A stretch of 64,000 bases of DNA from Pseudarthrobacter sp. NBSH8. Lineage in GTDB: Bacteria > Actinomycetota > Actinomycetes > Actinomycetales > Micrococcaceae. Position 1 is the stretch's first letter. Each line of letters opens with the position of its first letter. Position numbers and translations under genes: made by a program. The stretch is from contig NZ_CP043178.1 in the NCBI RefSeq assembly GCF_014217545.1, positions 3,782,001 through 3,846,000 on the forward strand, given 5' to 3'. The notes below the pieces were generated by a model that searched no databases, was not told where the DNA came from, and saw only the letters and a program-made list of their open reading frames with translations. Below are positions 26,475 through 33,978 of the stretch, piece after piece.

Positions 26475-28202
26475 TTGGTTTTGAATAAATTTGCGGCGCC
26501 CGCCGTTGTGGCGATGCTATGTGCGCTCGCGCTGGTGTCCCCGGCGGCCGGCATGTATTCCGGCCCAACGGTGGATGGGCCGTCAGTCCAGGTGGGTGCC
26601 CTGGGGCCGCGCACGGTCACGTTGGGCCCGGCGGGAACAGCGGACGACGACGGCGGTGCAGCGGACGCGGGTACCGGACTGGGGTCCCTGCTCGCCCCAG
26701 CCGTGGAACCGGTGATCACCCCGGCCTCGCCCGCTGGAGAAGGCACGTCAGGGACCGCAGCAGCGCCTCCGGCGGCGACGGTGGCTGCCCCCGTGACCAC
26801 CGGATCCGAACCAGTCGCGCCCGAGCCGCCCTCACTCCCACCCCTCTGGGCCCCCGAAGCTGAACTGGCGCACAACAAAACCGCGGCTCCCGCCCCGCCA
26901 GCCGGCGCACCGGAATCCCTCACTACCGGATCCCTTGGCACCGAGGCCTTGGTGCCGGACAGCAACACGGCCGCCATCCTCACGGTTTTCAACGAAATCA
27001 ACAAGTACCGGGTGGCCAATAGCCTGGCCCCGGTCAAGTACCACCCCACGGTTGCCGGCCTGGCGCAGGAGTGGTCCAACAGCATCGCCTCCCGCGAAGT
27101 CATTGAACACCGCGCCAGCTTCTGGACCGATCCCCGGGCCCTGAACCCGACCAGCGCTGGTGAGGTCATCGCAATTCGCACGGACCGCAACGCGGCAATG
27201 CTGGTGGAGTGGTGGAAAACCTCGCCCGGCCACAACGCGATGCTGCTCGATCCGCGGTTCAACGTCATGGGCGCCGGGATCTCCTACACGAACAGCCAGT
27301 ACACAATCTGGGGCGTGGTGAACTTCTTCGGTTACACCACCCTGCCCGCCGGCACCGTCACCTCCCCCGGGGGCAGTTCCGCCGGCGGGGGCGCGTTCCC
27401 CGCCCCGGCGCCCACCGTGTGCGATCCCGCCGTCAAACACATGCCGCCCACCCTGGATCTGACCAGCGCGGCGATCAACAGTGCAGCTGATCTGGTGACC
27501 ATCAACGCCTCAGGCCAGCTCATCAACCGCCCCTCCACAGGGAACAGGACCTTTGGTGCTGCCAAGGTCATCGGCTCCGGATTTGGTACGGCCAAGGAGG
27601 TGCTCACCACAGACTGGGACCGTGACGGCGCCTATGACCTCCTGACCCAGTGGAACGACGGCCGGCTGACGCTCCACCGGGGTATCGCCACCGGAGGGTT
27701 CCAACCCTCGTTCACACTGGGCTCGGGCGGCTGGGAAACCATGACGCTGGCCGTGGGCGGCTGGTGTGCCAACAACCGGCTTCCCCAGCTGGTCGCCCTG
27801 GACGCCGGCGGCACCCTGTTCCTCTACCCGAACGTGGGCGTGGCCGACATGTCCACGCGCACCCAGATGGCCACCGGCGTATCGGCCAGGAAGCTCGCCA
27901 TGGTGGATTATGACGCCGACGGCTTCCAGGATCTCCTGGCCATAAAGCCAGACGGCGGTGTGCTGCTTTACCGCGGAGCAGGCACTCCGGCGCCACGCGT
28001 CGAAGCCCGCCTTACCGTCACCACCGACTGGGCCGATGTCACCGGAATCCGTCCGCTGCGTGACGTGACCGCCCTGAACTCCACGGGGGTGGCGCTGCGC
28101 CGGGCCAATGACGTGGTGCAGTACTGGAACCTGAGCACCGGAACCCTGGCGTCGCCGTCGAACATCACCGGAAGCTGGGCGGGCCAGCGGCTGGCGCAGT
28201 AG
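26475..28202 (+). CDS. Secreted CAP (SCP/PR1) domain protein with FG-GAP/VCBS-like C-terminus
   Basis: 575 residues. A signal peptide (AAPAVVAMLCALALVSPAAG) is followed by a Pro/Ala/Thr-rich linker of about 120 residues. The CAP domain spans about residues 168-295 (FNEINKYRVANSLAPVKYH, VIEHRASFW, WWKTSPGHNAMLLDPRF, YTIWGVVNFFG). The C-terminal 240 residues hold FG-GAP-like beta-propeller repeats with aspartate loops such as DWDRDGAYDLL and DYDADGFQDLL. It is exported and probably wall-associated. The start is a TTG at 26475 or 26481; neither has a good ribosome site. Enzymatic function is not assigned. Confidence 0.82.
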   Translation: MVLNKFAAPAVVAMLCALALVSPAAGMYSGPTVDGPSVQVGALGPRTVTLGPAGTADDDGGAADAGTGLGSLLAPAVEPVITPASPAGEGTSGTAAAPPAATVAAPVTTGSEPVAPEPPSLPPLWAPEAELAHNKTAAPAPPAGAPESLTTGSLGTEALVPDSNTAAILTVFNEINKYRVANSLAPVKYHPTVAGLAQEWSNSIASREVIEHRASFWTDPRALNPTSAGEVIAIRTDRNAAMLVEWWKTSPGHNAMLLDPRFNVMGAGISYTNSQYTIWGVVNFFGYTTLPAGTVTSPGGSSAGGGAFPAPAPTVCDPAVKHMPPTLDLTSAAINSAADLVTINASGQLINRPSTGNRTFGAAKVIGSGFGTAKEVLTTDWDRDGAYDLLTQWNDGRLTLHRGIATGGFQPSFTLGSGGWETMTLAVGGWCANNRLPQLVALDAGGTLFLYPNVGVADMSTRTQMATGVSARKLAMVDYDADGFQDLLAIKPDGGVLLYRGAGTPAPRVEARLTVTTDWADVTGIRPLRDVTALNSTGVALRRANDVVQYWNLSTGTLASPSNITGSWAGQRLAQ

Positions 28203-28205
28203 CCC

Positions 28206-28649
28206 TCAGGCCGCCGACCGCAATTCCAGGACATCCTTGAGCCGCGCGAGCTGGGACACTTCGGCCTTGATGGTGCGCTGGATGCCGGTGTTCATCAGGC
28301 CCAGGAGGCCCCTGGGCTGGTATTCGAGGGCGAATCTGACCCTTGTGCCGGCCGGTTCGGTGCTGAGGTAGTAGCCGCCGGAGTGCTGCGACGGTCCGGA
28401 GATCACCCGGAACTCGATCTCGGCGCCCGGCCTGGCCTGCGTTATTTCGAAGTCGGCGGAGATGGTCCGGCCTGACCGGCCCGTGGTGGTCTGCCGGTAG
28501 ACGGCGCCCTTGGTTCCGGCGGCACCGGTCACCAGGCTGATGCTGCGGATGCCCCCCCGCCATTGCGGAAGGTTCATGCCGTCCACCAGGAACGTGTACA
28601 CACTCATTGCGTCGCACCGGATAAGTACCTCGTGCTCTGCAAATGCCAT
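28206..28649 (-). CDS. SRPBCC-fold (polyketide cyclase-like) protein
   Basis: 147 residues. The helix-grip fold is suggested by AFAEHEVLIRCDAMSVYTFL, the mid-part INLPQWRGG-like segment (MNLPQWRGGIRSI), GTRVRFALEYQPRG and a long C-terminal helix ending in LARLKDVLELR. Members bind hydrophobic ligands or act in stress responses; no specific role can be given. It lies just before the tRNA-Gly gene, with a second SRPBCC gene on the other side. Confidence 0.8.
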   Translation of the reverse strand: MAFAEHEVLIRCDAMSVYTFLVDGMNLPQWRGGIRSISLVTGAAGTKGAVYRQTTTGRSGRTISADFEITQARPGAEIEFRVISGPSQHSGGYYLSTEPAGTRVRFALEYQPRGLLGLMNTGIQRTIKAEVSQLARLKDVLELRSAA

Positions 28650-28876
28650 GGGAGTCCTTAGTTAGCGGCGGTCAGTGGTAGCCCGCCCCACCCCCATGAC
28701 ACCGCAGCTAACGGGTTCAGAGTAGCCACTTGGCCCGCCCCGGACCTAGCCACCGGCGGCGCCGTTATTGAAGAGTTACTGGATGACGCGGCGGGTAGCG
28801 GCTATCCCGGCGGACACGCACGCGGTGCGTGGCCCCGGTGCGGACGCTGGATCGCATCTGCGCTAAGCTAAGTTCT

Positions 28877-28895
28877 GCCCCGCTCAAAACGGGGC
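28877..28895 (+). other. GC hairpin in the tRNA leader
   Basis: GCCCCG (28877-28882) and CGGGGC (28890-28895) form a 6-base stem with a 7-base A-rich loop, ending three bases before the mature tRNA 5' end. It may take part in tRNA 5' processing or be a promoter-proximal structure. Confidence 0.4.
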
Positions 28896-28898
28896 GAT

Positions 28899-28972
28899 GC
28901 GGCTGTAGCTCAATGGTAGAGCGCTAGCTTCCCAAGCTTGATACGCGGGTCCGATTCCCGTCAGCCGCTCCA
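28899..28972 (+). tRNA. tRNA-Gly (anticodon CCC)
   Basis: A full cloverleaf can be drawn: acceptor GCGGCTG with CAGCCGC, D stem GCTC/GAGC, anticodon loop TTCCCAA with anticodon CCC, T arm around GTCCGATTC, discriminator T and an encoded CCA. The anticodon stem has one T-T mismatch. The length with CCA is 74 bases. Confidence 0.95.
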
Positions 28973-29012
28973 AAATCTTCGAATCATGGTGTCCGCCGCG
29001 CGGCAGCGATTC

Positions 29013-29390
29013 CTAGCTGCTCCGGGCCTTCCTGATGGCCCGTTCCACGGCCTTCTTCAGCGTCGCCAGCCTGGCCGCCTCCTGTTTCCGGCAGGTGCCC
29101 TCCTTGACCCCGGAAAACATGCGCCCGATTCCCTTGGGAACGTACTGCGCAGTCACGGTCAGCCGGGTGCTGTCCGCCACGGGATACACCACGCACGAAC
29201 AGGTGATGGTTTCCGTGCGGGTTTCGTGTGTTTCGGTCCAGGAACGGTCCGCCACCAGGTGCTCGACATGGAGCACCACGCCCTCCTGGCCGGGAACTGC
29301 CGAGCGGGCCTGGACATCCACGCAGAACGCGTAGACCTCCGGGCGGCCACAGGGGACAAGGACCGTACTCTCAATCGTGATGGTTCCCAT
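29013..29390 (-). CDS. SRPBCC-fold protein
   Basis: 125 residues from the ATG at 29390; longer readings add a basic tail without family likeness. It opens with MGTITIESTVLVPCGRPEVY and ends in a helix VKEGTCRKQEAARLATLKKA. The C-terminal pattern (P.G...M......T...E...L..LK) resembles that of the SRPBCC protein at 28206, so the two genes flanking the tRNA may be distant paralogues. Ligand and role are unknown. Confidence 0.68.
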   Translation of the reverse strand: MGTITIESTVLVPCGRPEVYAFCVDVQARSAVPGQEGVVLHVEHLVADRSWTETHETRTETITCSCVVYPVADSTRLTVTAQYVPKGIGRMFSGVKEGTCRKQEAARLATLKKAVERAIRKARSS

Positions 29391-29589
29391 GATTCTGTTC
29401 CCGTACTTCCGCAGGCCTGCCCGGCACAGTGCCCAGAGCGCCATTTTCACACCGGGAACCCGCGGGCACAATGGTCGGCGCGCCGGCGGGTCGGTTTCAA
29501 CTTTGTACGCGCATCCTTCGGTGGCCGTTAGGCCCTGCCGTGTATCGTCAGAAGTCAGGAACCTCTTCGGTTCCGCTACAGGAGCAATC

Positions 29590-29727
29590 ATGGCTGACAA
29601 GTCCCCGCGTCAAGCAGCATCCAAAAAAGCCGGCAAGTCCATCAAGGAAAAGCGCGCCGACAAGCGGGCCGCCGGAGCCCCGGCCACCTCCCTGGACGTC
29701 ACGTCCAAGGCCGCAAAAAAGAAGTGA
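29590..29727 (+). CDS. Small basic Lys/Ala-rich protein
   Basis: 45 residues, very rich in Lys and Ala (ADKSPRQAASKKAGKSIKEK, ending SKAAKKK). It has an AGGAG site five bases before the ATG. Its stop overlaps the GTG of the next gene (GTGA), so it is translated and coupled. The protein is likely disordered; nucleic-acid binding is possible but unproven. No domain was recognised. Confidence 0.75.
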   Translation: MADKSPRQAASKKAGKSIKEKRADKRAAGAPATSLDVTSKAAKKK

Positions 29728-30878
29728 GTGGCAAACAGAGCCACCTGACCCTGGGCGTCCTGGCCTCCACCCGGAAACAGGACGAACGCCGCCTCCCCAT
29801 CCACCCCCTGCATTTCGAGCGGATCGCGCCGGAACTGCGCCAGCGCATCATCCTGGAGCAGGGCTACGGCGAGCGCTTCGGCGTCTCGGATGACCACCTC
29901 GGAACCCTGGTGGGCAAAATGGCCACCAAGGAAGCGCTACTGGCGGAGGCCGACGTCGTCCTCCTACCGAAGCCGCAGCCGGAGTGCCTCGCGGAACTGC
30001 GGGACGGCCAGGTCCTCTGGGGCTGGCCGCACTGTGTCCAGGACCGTGCCATCACGCAGCTGGCCATCGACAAGAAGCTCACGCTGATTGCCTTCGAAGC
30101 GATGAACCACTGGGCGAGCGACGGCGGTTTTGGGCTTCACGTGTTCCACAAGAACAACGAGCTGGCAGGGTACTGCTCCGTACTTCATGCGCTCTCGCTC
30201 ACCGGATCCACCGGCGACTACGGCCGCCGGCTCAGTGCCGTGGTGATTGGTTTCGGCGCTACCGCCCGCGGCGCCGTAACCGCGCTGAACGCGCACGGCA
30301 TCCACGATGTCCAGGTGCTCACCAACCGGGGAGTAGCCGCCGTCGGCGCCCCGATCCACTCGGTCAACATCGTCCAGTTTGATCATGACGACAAGGCGCC
30401 CTTCCTGAGCCAGGTCATCACTGAGCGGGGCCGGGTTCCGCTGGCGCCGTTCCTGGCTGAAAGCGACATCGTGGTCAACTGCACGCTGCAGGACCCGAAC
30501 AATCCGCTGACGTATTTGCGGGCTGAGGACCTCGCGGCGTTCAGCCCGGGCAGCCTGGTGGTCGATGTGTCATGCGATGAGGGAATGGGCTTCAGCTGGG
30601 CGCGCTCCACCACGTTCGCCGAACCGATGTTTACCATCGGCGACCACATCAACTATTACGCAGTGGACCACAGCCCGTCCTACCTCTGGAATTCCTCCAG
30701 CTGGGAGATCAGCCAGGCCCTGCTGCCGTTCCTTGAGACGGTCATCGGCGGCCCGGAGGCGTGGGACGGAAACGAAACCATTTCCCGCTCCATCGAGATC
30801 CGCGAGGGTGTGGTCCTCAACAAGGACGTGCTGGAATTCCAGCGGCGCGAGGCCGAGTACCCGCACCTCCCGGCCTAG
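29724..30878 (+). CDS. N5-(carboxyethyl)ornithine synthase-like enzyme (alanine dehydrogenase/PNT family)
   Basis: 384 residues, GTG start overlapping the previous stop. The N-terminal half resembles the AlaDH/PNT N-terminal domain (DERRLPIHPLHFERI, LEQGYGERFGVSDDHL). The block LWGWPHCVQDRAITQLAIDK and FHKNNELAGYCSVLHAL is closer to carboxyethylornithine synthase than to alanine dehydrogenase. A Rossmann segment VVIGFGATARGAVTALNAHG binds the nicotinamide cofactor. The reaction would be NADPH-dependent condensation of pyruvate with the side-chain amine of ornithine or lysine. A strong terminator follows the stop. Substrate is inferred from family likeness only. Confidence 0.78.
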   Translation: MSGKQSHLTLGVLASTRKQDERRLPIHPLHFERIAPELRQRIILEQGYGERFGVSDDHLGTLVGKMATKEALLAEADVVLLPKPQPECLAELRDGQVLWGWPHCVQDRAITQLAIDKKLTLIAFEAMNHWASDGGFGLHVFHKNNELAGYCSVLHALSLTGSTGDYGRRLSAVVIGFGATARGAVTALNAHGIHDVQVLTNRGVAAVGAPIHSVNIVQFDHDDKAPFLSQVITERGRVPLAPFLAESDIVVNCTLQDPNNPLTYLRAEDLAAFSPGSLVVDVSCDEGMGFSWARSTTFAEPMFTIGDHINYYAVDHSPSYLWNSSSWEISQALLPFLETVIGGPEAWDGNETISRSIEIREGVVLNKDVLEFQRREAEYPHLPA

Positions 30879-30890
30879 CCGGCACCCCTC

Positions 30891-30920
30891 GGGCCGCGGC
30901 GCGTACGCCGCGGCCCTTTT
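30891..30920 (+). terminator. Rho-independent terminator
   Basis: A perfect 11-base GC stem (30891-30901 and 30906-30916) with a CGTA loop is followed by TTTT. It lies 12 bases after the carboxyethylornithine-synthase-like gene and between convergent genes. Confidence 0.9.
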
Positions 30921-30972
30921 AGGCGGACCCTCTAGTCCGGGCCTTCTGCGCCGGGCTGTTTACGCATGCTTT

Positions 30973-32349
30973 TTACGCGGCTGCCTCACGGCTGATGATC
31001 CGCAGCGGGTGGCGCCGGTCCTTAAGGTCCACCCTGAGTGACAGCGCGCCCTTTCGTGCCAGGACGACGCCGACAGTCACCGCGGCGAGCGCCGGCACCC
31101 CGCCGGAGACCAAGAGTGCCACGTGCGGGTCCACGTGCTCGGCGATCCAGCCGAGCATGGGCCCGCCGATGGCCTGGCCGCCGATCAGCACCATGATGTA
31201 CAGGCTCATGACCCGGCCCCGGATGCCCATGTTGGAGCTGATCTGGACCAGCTGGTTGGAACTGGTCAGGAACATCAGGCACCAGAATCCGGACAGGACC
31301 ATCACCACGCTGAACCACACCATGGACGGCGCCAGTGCGGCCAGGCACAGCATCAGACCGTACATTCCGGCGCAGAATACCACCGACCGGAGCCGCAGCT
31401 GGCGGCGCCGGGTGGAGGCGACAGCACCGGCCAACGCTCCGAGTGCCACCAGGGCGTTCAGCAGGCCATAGCCACCGGCACCGACGTCGTACACGTGGTC
31501 CGCGAAGGCGGCGAGCAGGACGGGCAAGCTCATGGCGAAGACGGAGATGAAGCCGGCCATCAGCCACGGCCAGTAGATGGTGGGTTTGCTGAGCGCGTAC
31601 TGCAGCCCCTCACGCAGCATGCCCTTTCTCTTGGGGGCGGGAGCGCTGAGGAACAGCTGCTCCTTGCGCAGGAGCATCAGCATGGTCGCCGTGGAGCAGC
31701 ACGCCAGCGCATTCGCGGCGAAGGCCCAGCCGGCGCCAACGGCGGTGAGCAGCAGTCCTGCCAGCGCCGGGCCGATCAGTCCGCCCAGCTGGAACGTGGT
31801 GGAGTTGACGCTGATGGCGTTCCGGAGGTACCTGGGACCTACCAGCTCGTTGACGAACACCTGGCGCGCGGGCTGATCCAGTACCGTGACCAGGCCCAGC
31901 AGCAGCGCGATGACATAGACGTGCCACACTTCGATGGCGCCCGTCAGGGCAAGCACCGCGAGTGCCGCAGCTAGGACCGCGGCGAGGCTCTGGCAAAGGA
32001 TGAGGATCCTGCGCTTGGCGAACCGGTCCGCCATCATGCCGCCCCACGGCCCCAGAAGCAGCGACGGCATGAACTGCAGAGCCACCGTGATGCCCACGGC
32101 GGTGACGGAACCGGACAGTTCCAGCACCAGCCAGTCCTGGGCGATCCGCTGCATCCAGAGGGCGGTGACCGCGACAAAGTGCCCAATCGCGAAGATGCGG
32201 AAATTGGGGACTCGCAGGGAGATAAACGTGTGCCGCCAGGGAAGGTGTTCACTGACCAAGGCGATGGGTTGGGTCCGGGTGGAAGCGGCGGAGGCGGAGT
32301 CGATGACGGGCTGGCTGACGGTTGCCGACGTTGGCGGTGGGGGTGCCAC
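30973..32349 (-). CDS. MFS transporter (DHA3/EntS-like)
   Basis: 458 residues with 12 membrane segments. The opening LRVPNFRIFAIGHFVAVTALWMQRIAQDWLVL-type segment and the loop GGMMADRFAKRRILILCQ are characteristic of the DHA3 group of drug or siderophore exporters. DQPARQVFVNELVGPRYLRN follows the fourth helix. It is divergent from a LysR gene, which may control it. The N-terminal 30 residues are Ser/Thr-rich and the exact start is uncertain. Substrate unknown. Confidence 0.85.
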   Translation of the reverse strand: MAPPPPTSATVSQPVIDSASAASTRTQPIALVSEHLPWRHTFISLRVPNFRIFAIGHFVAVTALWMQRIAQDWLVLELSGSVTAVGITVALQFMPSLLLGPWGGMMADRFAKRRILILCQSLAAVLAAALAVLALTGAIEVWHVYVIALLLGLVTVLDQPARQVFVNELVGPRYLRNAISVNSTTFQLGGLIGPALAGLLLTAVGAGWAFAANALACCSTATMLMLLRKEQLFLSAPAPKRKGMLREGLQYALSKPTIYWPWLMAGFISVFAMSLPVLLAAFADHVYDVGAGGYGLLNALVALGALAGAVASTRRRQLRLRSVVFCAGMYGLMLCLAALAPSMVWFSVVMVLSGFWCLMFLTSSNQLVQISSNMGIRGRVMSLYIMVLIGGQAIGGPMLGWIAEHVDPHVALLVSGGVPALAAVTVGVVLARKGALSLRVDLKDRRHPLRIISREAAA

Positions 32350-32510
32350 AGGGATGTCCTCAGGGAAGCGGGCGGACTGGGATGCTTCCCACGCTAGGCT
32401 GATCCCACGTGATTATGTAGTCTTATCGCGTCTATAACTACCATTACAAAACGTAATATCTCCCGCTCTGACGTGGGTGAACAGCCGGCCAGGCAGCCAA
32501 GGAGTCCATC

Positions 32511-33365
32511 GTGTTCGAACCCGCCCAGCTCCGCTCCTTCCTTGCTGTGGCCGAGACGCTCAGTTTCACCAAGGCAGCGGAACGCCTGGGCCTGGCACAG
32601 CCCACCGTCAGCCAGCACGTCCGCAAGCTGGAGACGGCCGCGAAGCGCATCCTCGTCAGCAGGGATACGCGCGATGTCCGGCTCACGGACAACGGGGACG
32701 CGATGGCCGGCTTCGCCCGCACCATCCTTGCCGCCCACGATGCCGCTACGCGGTACTTTTCCGGCTCGGCCATGCGGGGTCGGCTGCGTTTCGGCACGGC
32801 CGACGACCTGGCCATCACCGGCCTCCCCCGGATCCTTCGTGAGTTCCGGCAGGTCTATCCACAGATCAACCTGGAGCTCACCGTTGGCCAGAGCGACCAG
32901 CTGTACAAGAAACTCAACGCGGGCCAGCTGGACCTGGTGTTTGTGAAGTGGGTGGCCGGCGTCAAGGACGGCACGGTGGTCCAGCACGACACCTTTTCCT
33001 GGGTGGGACTGGAGCAGACGTCCCTGGAGCCCGGGGATCCCGTACCGCTGATCGCCTACCCCTCCCCCAGCCTTAGCCGGAAACTGGCCATCGATGCGCT
33101 GGAATCAATCGGCCGGACCTGGCGGATCACGTGCACCACCCGGCAGATCAGCGGCGTCCTGGCGGCACTCCGGGCAGGCATCGGCGTTGCCGTGATGCCG
33201 ACGTCGCTGGTTCCCGAAGACCTGAAAATCATCACCCGCCGGTTCGACCTGCCGCCGGTGGGCGACGTCGACTTCACCCTCATCCGCAACCCGCTGGCCA
33301 ACGCCGAGGTGATCGATGCGCTGACTCAGGCCATCGTCGGACGGACGCTCAAAAAGTCGGTCTGA
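32511..33365 (+). CDS. LysR-family transcriptional regulator
   Basis: 284 residues, GTG start. The N-terminal winged HTH reads FEPAQLRSFLAVAETLSFTK followed by RLGLAQPTVSQHVRKLE. The C-terminal domain is of the periplasmic-binding-protein type (LRFGTADDLAITGLPRIL, GQLDLVFVKWV). It lies 161 bases from the divergent MFS gene, so it probably controls that transporter and itself. The effector is unknown. Confidence 0.9.
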   Translation: MFEPAQLRSFLAVAETLSFTKAAERLGLAQPTVSQHVRKLETAAKRILVSRDTRDVRLTDNGDAMAGFARTILAAHDAATRYFSGSAMRGRLRFGTADDLAITGLPRILREFRQVYPQINLELTVGQSDQLYKKLNAGQLDLVFVKWVAGVKDGTVVQHDTFSWVGLEQTSLEPGDPVPLIAYPSPSLSRKLAIDALESIGRTWRITCTTRQISGVLAALRAGIGVAVMPTSLVPEDLKIITRRFDLPPVGDVDFTLIRNPLANAEVIDALTQAIVGRTLKKSV

Positions 33366-33403
33366 CCAAATTTGCCGCAGGGTTCAGGGCTGTTAACGAA
33401 CCA

Positions 33404-33432
33404 TTGAAGTAAAAGCCCGCCTCCTCTATGCT
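33404..33432 (+). promoter_or_regulatory. Sigma-70-like promoter
   Basis: TTGAAG (33404-33409) and TATGCT (33427-33432) are separated by exactly 17 bases, about 90 bases ahead of the zinc-ribbon gene. It is among the clearest canonical promoters in this GC-rich window. Confidence 0.6.
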
Positions 33433-33521
33433 GGATTATCCATGGGTCAAGCAGTGGCAAATTTAACACTACGAGTGCGCCCTGCAGCCCATGATGCGGC
33501 CGTACTCGGGATAGGCAGCCA

Positions 33522-33836
33522 ATGACGACAGCCGAGAATACCCATTTACACACTGTGTATACCCAGCGACATAGCACTGCACGGCCGCTGGTCACCCATC
33601 ATTCCAGCCACAACACCGGCATTTCGCGGGCCGCCGAGTACATCGGCAAGCCCACATGCGACAAGTGCGGCACTGATGAGTTCATTTACCTCGAGTCCTA
33701 CATTCCGCCGGTGTACCGGCGTGACGGGGCGGTCAGGACACTGGGCGAAGTCGCCTACACCTGCACCCGTTGCGAAAATTTCTCCGCCCATAATGTTCCT
33801 GCATCGTGGACTCCCCCAGGCTGGTATCTGGGCTAA
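33522..33836 (+). CDS. Small zinc-ribbon protein, function unknown
   Basis: 104 residues. Two CxxC pairs (CDKCGTDEF and YTCTRCENF, about 40 residues apart) suggest one bound zinc. The N-terminal 35 residues are rich in His and Thr and look disordered. No membrane segment or signal peptide. The gene stands alone, with its own promoter upstream and a terminator about 65 bases downstream. The family was not recognised. Confidence 0.72.
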   Translation: MTTAENTHLHTVYTQRHSTARPLVTHHSSHNTGISRAAEYIGKPTCDKCGTDEFIYLESYIPPVYRRDGAVRTLGEVAYTCTRCENFSAHNVPASWTPPGWYLG

Positions 33837-33900
33837 TCACCAACGGTCTCCAGGCTCGCCCCGGCGCAGCCCCTGATCACTACCCAACTATTCAATAGCG

Positions 33901-33940
33901 AAGGCCCGGCAACCGCCTGATGGCGGCCACCGGGCCTTTT
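33901..33940. terminator. Bidirectional terminator
   Basis: AAGGCCCGG (33901-33909) pairs perfectly with CCGGGCCTT (33930-33938), with further pairing of GCC and GGC inside. The plus strand continues TTTT. It lies between the convergent zinc-ribbon and putA genes. Confidence 0.85.
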
Positions 33941-33978
33941 CGTGTCTTCGGCCGCCCTGAGTCCGGCCTAGACCAGCC

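Noticed and set aside
28650..28876. Gap ahead of the tRNA
   Set aside because: No convincing open frame, repeat or known RNA was seen; it probably holds only promoters.
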